Positions 1 to 6,290 of a DNA stretch of 6,625 nucleotides are shown one piece after another. Origin of the DNA: Thermoflexales bacterium (lineage in GTDB: Bacteria > Chloroflexota > Anaerolineae > Fen-1058); assembly GCA_017999195.1 (NCBI GenBank), contig JAGOBP010000234.1, positions 1 through 6,625 of the forward strand, given 5' to 3'. Within the stretch, counting starts at the first letter, position 1. Each line of letters begins with the position of its first letter. A program made the position numbers and the translations under genes. The notes beneath the pieces were generated by a model, which saw only the letters and a list, made by a program, of their open reading frames with translations, was not told the origin of the DNA and ran no database searches.

Positions 1-7
1 ACCCATC

Positions 8-50
8 ATCGGAAGTCGGATTATAATGATCTGGCTTCCGATTTTTATTT
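8..50 (+). terminator. Rho-independent terminator of an upstream gene
   Basis: A perfect 8-bp inverted repeat (atcggaag at 8-15, cttccgat at 35-42) extends inward, allowing G-U pairs, to about 15 pairs (8-22 with 28-42) around a 5-base loop. It is followed directly by a T-rich run (42-50, tttttattt). This is the layout of an intrinsic terminator reading on the + strand. The other side of the hairpin has no T run, so it is not bidirectional. It probably ends a + strand gene lying just before the window and separates it from murI. Confidence 0.85.
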
Positions 51-57
51 GTGCTAC

Positions 58-104
58 GTAATGCGTACTGCGTAATAGGCAATTCGTTACGCATTACGCA
101 TTAC
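58..104. repeat. Heptamer-based imperfect inverted repeat before murI
   Basis: The right arm (87-104) is ttacgcattacgcattac, a tandem of the heptamer ttacgca. The left arm (58-75) is its reverse complement with one mismatch in 18 bases, and 11 bases lie between them. A transcript would fold into a long hairpin ending 15 bases before the murI ATG. There is no T tract after it, so it is not a standard terminator. Short ttacgca-like repeats are, as I recall, common between genes in Chloroflexota. The element may be a dispersed intergenic repeat or a regulatory hairpin in the murI leader. Confidence 0.75.
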
Positions 105-119
105 TCTCATTCAATCATC

Positions 120-938
120 ATGACTAACCTCCAACCCATTGGCCTCTTCGATTCCGGTGTCGGCGGTCTAAGCGTGTGGCGCGAGATCGCCGCGCAATTG
201 CCGCATGAAGATACGCTGTATTTTGCCGATCAAATTCACATTCCGTATGGGCCGCGCTCGCTCGATCAAATCCGCGCGTTCTCTGAAGCGATCACGCGTT
301 ATTTGATCGCGCGCGGCGCAAAATTGATCGTCGTGGCGTGCAATACCGCCTCGGCGGCGGCGCTGAAGCATCTGCGCGCTACGTTTCCAGACGTACCCTT
401 CGTGGGCATGGAGCCAGCGGTCAAGCCCGCCGCGCAGCAAACGCGCACCGGCGTCGTGGGCGTGATGGCGACCCCTGCGACGTTTCAAGGCGAGTTGTTT
501 GCCAGCGTGGTCGAGCGTTTCGCCAACGGCGTGAAATTGATCAATCAAGTGTGTCCCGGCTTAGTGGAACAAGTCGAGGCCGGACAACTGAATACGCCTG
601 AAACGGTGGCGTTGCTCGATCGGTTTCTGGCACCGATCCGATCGGGCGGAGCGGATACGATCGTGCTGGCGTGTACGCATTATCCTTTTGTGATCGAGGC
701 AATTCGTCAACTCGCACCCGGCATCAACGTGATCGATCCCGCACCCGCCATCGCGCGGCAGGTCAAGCGGATGTTGAGTGAACGCGAGTTGTTAGCGTCG
801 CCGGATCAGATTGGGCAACATCGTTTCATCACGAGCGGTGATCGCGCTCGTTTTCGATCGACCGTGGGGGCGCTGTCTCAGATCGAGCCGTCGACTGAAC
901 TGGCGAGGTGGGTCGAGGAGCGCGTGACTACGGCTTGA
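120..938 (+). CDS. murI: Glutamate racemase
   Basis: This 272-residue cytoplasmic enzyme interconverts L- and D-glutamate and supplies D-glutamate for the peptidoglycan stem peptide. The Asp/Glu racemase hallmarks are all present: DSGVGG with Asp11-Ser12 near the N-terminus, YFADQIHIPYG (34-44), ACNTAS with the first catalytic Cys74, GVMATPAT (114-121), and LACTHYP with the second catalytic Cys185 and His187. The length fits the family (about 265-275). The ATG at 120 puts the first beta strand and DSGVGG where the family has them. An in-frame GTG at 51 would add 23 residues translated from the upstream repeat hairpin and is unlikely. No Shine-Dalgarno sequence is visible before 120, so how the start is chosen is unclear. 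The next gene begins 17 bases downstream and is probably in the same transcript. Identity is very secure; the start is fairly secure. Confidence 0.96.
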   Translation: MTNLQPIGLFDSGVGGLSVWREIAAQLPHEDTLYFADQIHIPYGPRSLDQIRAFSEAITRYLIARGAKLIVVACNTASAAALKHLRATFPDVPFVGMEPAVKPAAQQTRTGVVGVMATPATFQGELFASVVERFANGVKLINQVCPGLVEQVEAGQLNTPETVALLDRFLAPIRSGGADTIVLACTHYPFVIEAIRQLAPGINVIDPAPAIARQVKRMLSERELLASPDQIGQHRFITSGDRARFRSTVGALSQIEPSTELARWVEERVTTA

Positions 939-945
939 ATAGGGC

Positions 946-950
946 GAGGT
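946..950 (+). promoter_or_regulatory. Ribosome binding site of the propeller protein gene
   Basis: The sequence gaggt lies five bases before the ATG at 956 and matches the anti-Shine-Dalgarno core. It decides the start in favour of 956 over the in-frame ATG-like start at 908, which would overlap murI and place a charged stretch ahead of the signal peptide. Confidence 0.75.
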
Positions 951-955
951 GCAAC

Positions 956-3652
956 ATGCGAGTCGGAAGTCTGTTGGCCGCGATTGTCCTGGCAGTGCTG
1001 GGGTTTGGGCTGGTGCTGGCTGCGCCGCTTCAACTGACGACGTCGGCCGATCAAGCCCCAAACCCGCCACACGATTTGCAACTGACCGGGCATGCGGGCG
1101 GGCGCGTGCAGGCCGTGGTCTTGTCTGGGACGCTGGCTTATGTCGGGCTGAGCTCAGAGTTCTCAATCATCGACATCGCCAATCCGGCGTGGCCCGTGCG
1201 ACTGGGCAGCTTGATGTTTGAGGACAACGATTACTGGGTGAGAGACATTATTCGCAAAATTGTGTTGACGGGCCATTACGCCGTCGTCGCCACCGAAGAC
1301 GGTCGGGTGCGGTTGATCGATGTGAGCGATCCGGCACAGCCCGTGGTAGTTGGCGAGATACAAGTGACGGATTACATCATCGATCTGGCGGCCGATGATC
1401 AGTACGTGTATCTGCTGGGCGGCGGCGGGACGATCACCAACGGCCTGCGCATCATCGACATCTCCGATCCGGCGATGCCAGTGTTGACCGGTTTTTTCCC
1501 GGGCACTTACTTCTACAGTTATGTGGCCGTGAGCGGCTCATACGCCTATTTGTGGGAAGACTACGGCAAAATCCACACACTTGACCTGAGTGATCCAGCC
1601 CACCCAATCAAGATCGGCGAATCGTCGATTGCAGGCGGCTGGGTATGGGACATGGTGGCTGACAATCAGGCGGTGTATGTGGTTACGGAAGACAGTTTTA
1701 TCGAGCCATATTCGGCCACCCTGCATCTGCTAAACGCCACACAGCCGGCGACCTTGACGCACATCAGTACCGTCACTTTGCACGCGCTGGGGGCCGGTAA
1801 CGGCTACTATGGCGATCTGTCCGTGCACGGCAATCGCGTGTATGTGGCGGACGCCACGCTGCAAATCATCGATGTGACCGATCCGGCGCATCCGATCTGG
1901 CGTGGCGAATACACCGGGCCGACGACGGGCGCGCATGGCAGCATCAGCGGCAATCGGGCCGTAGTGGGTGTGCTGGGGCGTGGCTGGCGCGTCCTGGATG
2001 TGACGGACGCCCAGCACCCGATCGAGCTGGGCGCGTATGATCCGCCGTCGTATGCTGTGTCGGCCGCGCTGTCGAATAACACGCTGTACGTTGCCAACGG
2101 CGCGTACGGCTTGCGTTTGATCGATCTGACCAAGCCCGACAATCCCGCCGTGCAGCCGGTGGTGCCGCCGCGCGGCGCAGATGTGGTTCGCGTGTCAGAT
2201 AACCGCGCTTACGTGCTAGCGCACCCCGATGAACTACGCGTGCTGGATGTTGCCAATCCGGCCAATCCGGTGACGCTAAAAACCTACACCTACGGCGGGG
2301 CACTGCTTGAAGACCTTCAAATCGCGGGAGCGTATCTGTACGTGGCTGACAGCGCCTATGGCTTGCGCGTGTATAACGTCAGCCAGCCCACGGCCTGGAC
2401 TTCGATTGGCAGTGTGGCCGTGCCCGGGGCGCATGCCGTGGCGATCGAAGGCACGCGTGCTTACGTATTGGCCGTTGATGCCACCGGCGAAGCCCTGTAC
2501 ACAGTTGACATCGCCACTCCAAGTCACCCGTCAATCACATCCATCTGGCGGCCCGCGCACGGGCAACTCACCGCTGTGTGGGTGGCGAATCAAATCGCTT
2601 ACGTGACGTATCGCCCACAGTGGTATGAATACACTGGAACGATCGGCTTGATGACGATCGATGTTACCAGTGCCGCCGCTCCTCAACAACTTGGCGAACG
2701 CAGTGTCTATGCGGCCAGCCCGATCGATCCGGTGGTGAGTGTCAGTGTGTCCGGCTATCTGGCCTATCTGACACAGCCGTTTTCGGGCGTGCGGGTGCTG
2801 GATGTGTCGTCGCCGTCGAATCCAGTGGAACTGGAACAACGCTTCATACCCGGATCAGCCTGGCACGTGATCGTCATTGGAGATCGCGTCATTGTCAGCG
2901 CGCAAGACGGCGGCGTGTCTGTGTATGACCAGCGTGGGCACGCGGCCGGACAGCTGCTGGATGGCGCGCATTTGCCGCTGGCGCTGCCCGGTGTGAAGCT
3001 CAGCGCGGGCGGCGATTTCAGTACCACGACGAATATCAGCGGCAGTTTTGATCTGCGCTCGCTGCCGATTGGTCTTAGCACCATCACACCGACCCTCGAC
3101 GGCTACGTCTTCGTGCCGCCGCCGATGACGCTTCAAACGCCGTCTGCTTACCAGGGCACACTCAACTTCGTCACGCTGGTTGCCCCGCAGGCGCTCACGT
3201 TGACGCCGGGTGTGACAACCACCCTCGCTTACACGGAACCAAACGGCGCGGCGTTTGAGGCGGTGTTCCCCGCTGACACGTTCACCCAAACGATACTGAT
3301 CACGTTGACGCCGACGTTGGCAGAAGGCGGCCCCGAGCGCTGGTTCACGGGCCATGCGTTTGATCTCGCCACCTCGATCGGCCTGCGACCCGATCTCGCT
3401 TTCAGCGCCCCGGTGACGATCTCGCTCCATTACACCGATCGTGACGTGAGCGTAGTCAGCGACGAAGCCGCGCTGTACCTGGCGTGGTGGGACGGCGCAC
3501 AGTGGATCGACGCGGCGGCCACGTGTGCGCCCGCATCGAACTACACACGTGAACTCGACGCCAATACGATCAGCGTGACCGTCTGTTCAACCGGACGCTA
3601 CGCGTTCTTCGGCCCGACGCATCAGATGCGCTTGCCGGTGATCCGCCGCTGA
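956..3652 (+). CDS. Secreted LVIVD-repeat beta-propeller protein
   Basis: This is an exported protein of 898 residues with no recognised enzymatic motif. Residues 1-23 form a signal peptide or N-terminal anchor: Arg2, a hydrophobic core at 6-21, then Ala22-Ala23 as a possible cleavage site. Residues 51-661 consist of about fourteen degenerate units of 40-48 residues. Each has a hydrophobic strand, a G-x-x-A/V-Y-V element and a closing segment such as IIDIANPAWP, LIDVSDPAQP or VLDVANPANP. This is the pattern of LVIVD repeats (Pfam family of that name), thought to form beta-propellers at the cell surface. Residues 662-740 resemble a carboxypeptidase-regulatory or Cna-B-like domain (LPGVKLSAGGDF, GSFDLRSLPIG, LDGYVFVPP). 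Residues 746-890 look like another beta domain (PNGAAFEAVFPADTF, VTISLHYTDRD, WWDGAQWID, GRYAFFG). The tail is MRLPVIRR. The protein may bind partners or polymers outside the cell, but the ligand is unknown. It probably shares a transcript with murI, 17 bases upstream. Family assignment is good; role is unknown. Confidence 0.88.
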   Translation: MRVGSLLAAIVLAVLGFGLVLAAPLQLTTSADQAPNPPHDLQLTGHAGGRVQAVVLSGTLAYVGLSSEFSIIDIANPAWPVRLGSLMFEDNDYWVRDIIRKIVLTGHYAVVATEDGRVRLIDVSDPAQPVVVGEIQVTDYIIDLAADDQYVYLLGGGGTITNGLRIIDISDPAMPVLTGFFPGTYFYSYVAVSGSYAYLWEDYGKIHTLDLSDPAHPIKIGESSIAGGWVWDMVADNQAVYVVTEDSFIEPYSATLHLLNATQPATLTHISTVTLHALGAGNGYYGDLSVHGNRVYVADATLQIIDVTDPAHPIWRGEYTGPTTGAHGSISGNRAVVGVLGRGWRVLDVTDAQHPIELGAYDPPSYAVSAALSNNTLYVANGAYGLRLIDLTKPDNPAVQPVVPPRGADVVRVSDNRAYVLAHPDELRVLDVANPANPVTLKTYTYGGALLEDLQIAGAYLYVADSAYGLRVYNVSQPTAWTSIGSVAVPGAHAVAIEGTRAYVLAVDATGEALYTVDIATPSHPSITSIWRPAHGQLTAVWVANQIAYVTYRPQWYEYTGTIGLMTIDVTSAAAPQQLGERSVYAASPIDPVVSVSVSGYLAYLTQPFSGVRVLDVSSPSNPVELEQRFIPGSAWHVIVIGDRVIVSAQDGGVSVYDQRGHAAGQLLDGAHLPLALPGVKLSAGGDFSTTTNISGSFDLRSLPIGLSTITPTLDGYVFVPPPMTLQTPSAYQGTLNFVTLVAPQALTLTPGVTTTLAYTEPNGAAFEAVFPADTFTQTILITLTPTLAEGGPERWFTGHAFDLATSIGLRPDLAFSAPVTISLHYTDRDVSVVSDEAALYLAWWDGAQWIDAAATCAPASNYTRELDANTISVTVCSTGRYAFFGPTHQMRLPVIRR
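1106..2938 (+). repeat. About fourteen LVIVD propeller units within the CDS
   Basis: Aligned by eye, residues 51-661 break into fourteen units. Closing segments in order are IDIANPAWP, IDVSDPAQP, IDISDPAMP, LDLSDPAHP, LNATQPATL, IDVTDPAHP, LDVTDAQHP, IDLTKPDNP, LDVANPANP, YNVSQPTAW, VDIATPSHP, IDVTSAAAP and LDVSSPSNP, then a fourteenth shortened unit ending in VSVYDQRG. Units 5 and 10 are the most divergent. The DNA repeats are diverged, so this is an old protein repeat rather than a recent tandem duplication. Confidence 0.8.
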
Positions 3653-3676
3653 CGAGAGGCGATAAGGTCAAGGTAG

Positions 3677-3704
3677 TTGCCGAAGACAATCGGGTTGTGA
3701 TAAA
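3677..3704 (+). promoter_or_regulatory. Candidate sigma-70-type promoter for the aminotransferase
   Basis: TTGCCG (3677-3682) matches TTGACA at four of six positions. Sixteen bases later GATAAA (3699-3704) matches TATAAT at four of six and is preceded by TGT, an extended -10 element. Transcription would start near 3711, giving a leader of about 30 bases that contains the Shine-Dalgarno sequence. No terminator for the preceding gene was seen in this 89-base gap, so read-through is also possible. Confidence 0.45.
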
Positions 3705-3724
3705 CTGCCCGCACATCTATTTTT

Positions 3725-3732
3725 AAGGGGGA
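3725..3732 (+). promoter_or_regulatory. Strong Shine-Dalgarno of the aminotransferase
   Basis: The run aaggggga ends nine bases before the ATG at 3742. It is purine-rich, stands out from the surrounding T-rich sequence, and supports that start codon. Confidence 0.8.
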
Positions 3733-3741
3733 TTTTGTCGC

Positions 3742-5094
3742 ATGGCCACCATCGATCGCAACCGTTTGCATCAACAATTGGCTGTTGAAGGACAACGTTT
3801 CATCGACACGCATCCGCGTTCGCAAGAGTTGTTTGAGCGCGCCAAGAAGTCGCTGCTGGCGGGCGTGCCGATGAGTTGGATGGTGAAGTGGGCGGGCAGT
3901 TTTCCCGTCTTTGTCACTGGGGGGCAGGGCGCGCACTTCGCCGATGTCGACGGCAACCAGTACATCGATCTGTGTCTGGGCGACACGGGCGCGATGACGG
4001 GCCACGCGCCTGAGGCGGTGTTGGAGGCGATCACGGCGCGCATGCGCAACGGCGTGACGTTTATGCTCCCCACCGAAGATGCCGTGTGGGTGGGCGAGGA
4101 ATTGCAGCGCCGTTTTGGTTTGCCTTACTGGCAAGTGGCGATGACGGCCACGGACGCCAATCGTTTTGCGCTGCGGCTGTCACGCGCGATTACCAAGCGG
4201 CCCAAAGTGCTGGTCTTCAACTGGTGCTATCACGGCACCGTCGATGAGACCTTTGCCACGTTAAACGACGGCGTGGTTGGCCCGCGTCACGGCAACCTCG
4301 GGCCGCAAGTTAATCCGTCGGAGACCACCAAGGTCGTCGAGTTCAACGATATTCCCGCGTTGGAAGCCGCCCTTGCGCCCTGTGATGTGGCCTGCGTGCT
4401 GGCCGAACCCGCCATGACCAACATCGGCATCATTCATCCCGATGAAGGCTATCATGCGGCATTGCGCGAAATCACCCGCAAAACCGGCACATTATTGATC
4501 ATCGATGAAACGCACACGATTTGCACCGGGCCGGGCGGTTACACCAAAGCGTACAACCTTGAACCCGATCTGTTCGTCATTGGCAAACCGATCGCAAGTG
4601 GCATCCCGGCGGCCGTATACGGCCTGTCAGCCGAGGTGGCCGATCGGGCGCGGATTCAAACGCCGTTGGAAGACATCGATACGAACGGCATCGGCGGGAC
4701 GCTCTCTGGTAATGCGCTGGCCTTGGCCGCGATGCGCGTGACGCTGGAGAAAGTGCTGACGGCTGAAGCGTTTGAGCGGATGATTCCGTTGGCCGTGCGC
4801 TTTGAGCAAGGCGTGAACGAAGTGATTGCCGAAAACGACCTACCGTGGATCGTAAAGCGGCTGGGCTGCCGCGCCGAATACTGGTTCCGCCCGACGCCGC
4901 CCCACAATGGCGGCGAGGCCGTGGCCGCCATCGACTTTGACCTCGATCAATATATGCACCTCTACGCGCTGAATCGCGGCATCTTGATGACGCCCTTCCA
5001 CAACATGGCGTTGATCTCACCCGACACCAGCGCCGCCGACATCGACGCGCACACGCAGGTCTTTCGTGCGGCGGTCGCTTCGTTAGTGGGCTGA
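3742..5094 (+). CDS. Class III PLP-dependent aminotransferase, glutamate-1-semialdehyde aminomutase-like
   Basis: A 450-residue cytoplasmic enzyme of fold type I that would use pyridoxal phosphate to move an amino group; the substrate cannot be read from the sequence. Visible landmarks are the N-terminal GAHFADVDGNQYIDLCLGD segment (family consensus for class III), the cofactor-phosphate loop TATDAN at 135-140, the WCYHG segment at 161-165 whose Tyr163 would stack on the cofactor, Asp255 in IIDETHT (pairs with the pyridine nitrogen), Lys282 in IGKPIASGIP (Schiff-base lysine), and GGTLSGNALA at 318-327 with Thr320 as phosphate ligand. The last segment closely resembles glutamate-1-semialdehyde aminomutases. 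However, TATDAN replaces the usual SGTEA-type loop and Pro follows the lysine, so I would not call it HemL. No other haem-biosynthesis gene is next to it. It appears to be its own transcription unit: own promoter candidate, strong ribosome binding site and a terminator 24 bases after the stop. A beta-amino-acid or omega-transaminase is the main alternative. Confidence 0.9.
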   Translation: MATIDRNRLHQQLAVEGQRFIDTHPRSQELFERAKKSLLAGVPMSWMVKWAGSFPVFVTGGQGAHFADVDGNQYIDLCLGDTGAMTGHAPEAVLEAITARMRNGVTFMLPTEDAVWVGEELQRRFGLPYWQVAMTATDANRFALRLSRAITKRPKVLVFNWCYHGTVDETFATLNDGVVGPRHGNLGPQVNPSETTKVVEFNDIPALEAALAPCDVACVLAEPAMTNIGIIHPDEGYHAALREITRKTGTLLIIDETHTICTGPGGYTKAYNLEPDLFVIGKPIASGIPAAVYGLSAEVADRARIQTPLEDIDTNGIGGTLSGNALALAAMRVTLEKVLTAEAFERMIPLAVRFEQGVNEVIAENDLPWIVKRLGCRAEYWFRPTPPHNGGEAVAAIDFDLDQYMHLYALNRGILMTPFHNMALISPDTSAADIDAHTQVFRAAVASLVG

Positions 5095-5117
5095 GGTCAA
5101 TCGCACGTTCACCGCTC

Positions 5118-5150
5118 AATCGCCTCATGCCGCATGAGGCGGTTTTGCTT
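5118..5150 (+). terminator. Rho-independent terminator of the aminotransferase gene
   Basis: A perfect 9-bp stem (cgcctcatg at 5121-5129, catgaggcg at 5133-5141) closes on the 3-base loop ccg. The bases 5118-5120 (aat) can pair further with 5142-5144. The 3' side runs into gttttgctt. It sits 24 bases after the aminotransferase stop codon. The T tract overlaps the -35 region of the next gene. Confidence 0.85.
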
Positions 5151-5171
5151 CGTTGACGCATGTGCGATAAT
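5144..5171 (+). promoter_or_regulatory. Extended -10 promoter giving a leaderless transcript
   Basis: GATAAT (5166-5171) matches TATAAT at five of six positions and is preceded by TGC (5163-5165), an extended -10 element. The -35 region is weak: tttgct at 5144-5149 with 16-base spacing is the best candidate. Transcription six to seven bases after the -10 would begin at or next to the A of the ATG at 5178. No Shine-Dalgarno sequence precedes that ATG, which fits a leaderless message. Confidence 0.65.
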
Positions 5172-5177
5172 GAGCGT

Positions 5178-6266
5178 ATGCAGCGTTTTCGAGCGCGACA
5201 ACTGGGCATTACCATTGGCGACCTGCCAACCGGGCCGCGCAATACCCTCACGGACGTGGACGGCGTGCGCGTCGGCCACACCACGCTCATCGACGGCGAC
5301 GGGCCGCTGGTGCCGGGACGCGGCCCCGTCCGCACCGGCGTCACGGTCATTCTGCCGCATCCCGGCAACGTCTATCGCTCTAAAGTGCGCGCGGCCGTGC
5401 ATACGATCAACGGTTACGGCAAAGCCTGTGGCTTTGAGCAAGTGCGCGAACTGGGCGTCATCGAGTCGCCCATCGCCCTGACGGGCACGCTGAATGTGCC
5501 GCGCGTGGCTGACGCGCTGATCGATTATGCCCTGACGCAGAACCCCGACATCGGTATTACCACCAGCAGCGTCAACGTCGTCGTCGGTGAGACCAGCGAT
5601 GCGTACTTGAATGATCTGCAAGGGCGGCACGTTCAGAAAACGCATGTTTTCTCGGCCATTTCTGCCGCTTCCGCCGATGTGGTGGATGGAGCAGTCGGCG
5701 CGGGGACAGGCACGACGTGCTTCGGCTGGAAGGGCGGCATCGGTACGGCCAGCCGCGTCCTGCCGATCGAATTGGGCGGCTTTACACTGGGCGCGTTGGT
5801 GCAGTCGAACTTTGGCCGCGCGCCCGATCTGATCATCGATGGTGTGCCCGTGGGTCGTTTGATGACGCCCGATGGATACGCAGCCTCGATCGAGCGCGGC
5901 TCGATCATGATCGTGCTAGCGACGAATGCGCCGTTGTCGTCGCGCCAACTCGATCGGGTGGCGAAGCGATCGGGCGCGGCACTGGGCCGCGTGGGCAGTC
6001 ACTATGGGCATGGCAGCGGCGATTTCGTCATCGCATTTTCTACGGTCAATCAAGTCGCGCATGAGGCCGCGTCGATGACGATCACGCAGACGGTGGTGGC
6101 GAATGAGGCGGTCGTGATCGAGGGGCTATTTCGGGCCGCGGTGGAGAGCGTGGAAGAAGCGATTGTGAATTCGTTGTGCATGGCGCAGACGGTGATCGGT
6201 CGTGACGGGCATGTGCGGTATGCGCTGCCCATCGCCGAGCTGCTGGCTGAATTTGGCGGCGATTAG
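5178..6266 (+). CDS. P1/DmpA-type self-processing aminopeptidase (peptidase family S58)
   Basis: A 362-residue N-terminal-nucleophile hydrolase of the L-aminopeptidase/D-esterase (DmpA, BapA) family, which removes N-terminal residues from small peptides, amino-acid amides or beta-peptides. The precursor cleaves itself into two chains. Here the expected site is Gly241-Ser242 in ERGSIMIVLATNAPL, giving an alpha chain of 241 and a beta chain of 121 residues, close to DmpA (249 and 126, from memory). Ser280 in GHGSGDF lies 38 residues after the nucleophile, the same distance as Ser250 to Ser288 in DmpA. Asp282 stands where DmpA has Glu290. Asn211 in VQSNFG is the likely oxyanion-hole residue. GETSDAYLND (137-146) and GAGTGTTCFGWKGGIGTASR are further family motifs. 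The ATG at 5178 is preferred over the in-frame ATG at 5160: it gives the family N-terminus (LGITIGDLPTGPRNTLTDVDGVRVGHTTL-like, compressed here) and fits the promoter. No signal peptide, so probably cytoplasmic. Physiological substrate unknown. Confidence 0.93.
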   Translation: MQRFRARQLGITIGDLPTGPRNTLTDVDGVRVGHTTLIDGDGPLVPGRGPVRTGVTVILPHPGNVYRSKVRAAVHTINGYGKACGFEQVRELGVIESPIALTGTLNVPRVADALIDYALTQNPDIGITTSSVNVVVGETSDAYLNDLQGRHVQKTHVFSAISAASADVVDGAVGAGTGTTCFGWKGGIGTASRVLPIELGGFTLGALVQSNFGRAPDLIIDGVPVGRLMTPDGYAASIERGSIMIVLATNAPLSSRQLDRVAKRSGAALGRVGSHYGHGSGDFVIAFSTVNQVAHEAASMTITQTVVANEAVVIEGLFRAAVESVEEAIVNSLCMAQTVIGRDGHVRYALPIAELLAEFGGD

Positions 6267-6290
6267 CCCCAAGCCTGGGTGTGATGTGAG

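Noticed and set aside
51..119. GTG at 51 as an earlier start for murI, adding 23 residues
   Set aside because: The extension is a translation of the heptamer repeat hairpin (it reads LRITHY-like), matches nothing in the racemase family, and no ribosome binding site precedes it.
908..955. In-frame start at 908 for the propeller protein
   Set aside because: It overlaps murI and places sixteen polar and charged residues before the signal peptide. The ATG at 956 has gaggt five bases upstream.
2855..3430. Minus-strand open frame of 191 codons opposite the end of the propeller gene
   Set aside because: The product is dominated by Arg and Gln with no recognisable motif. The sense frame has clear domains over the same region.
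5153..5158. TTGACG as a -35 box for the peptidase promoter
   Set aside because: Only seven bases separate it from the GATAAT -10 box, far too few for a sigma-70-type promoter.
5160..5177. ATG at 5160 as the peptidase start
   Set aside because: It lies upstream of the predicted transcription start and overlaps the -10 box, and the family N-terminus begins at the ATG at 5178.
4577..5368. Long open frame on the minus strand (263 codons)
   Set aside because: It crosses the aminotransferase, the terminator and the peptidase start, is very rich in Arg, Ser and Pro as expected of an antisense shadow of GC-rich genes, and shows no domain.
120..6266. A D-amino-acid pathway linking racemase, aminotransferase and aminopeptidase
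   Set aside because: The enzymes could be strung together on paper, but they lie in separate predicted transcription units, their substrates are unknown, and nothing in the sequence ties them.
6268..6279. Short inverted repeat ccca/tggg between peptidase and sensor
   Set aside because: Only four base pairs with no T tract; too weak to call a terminator.
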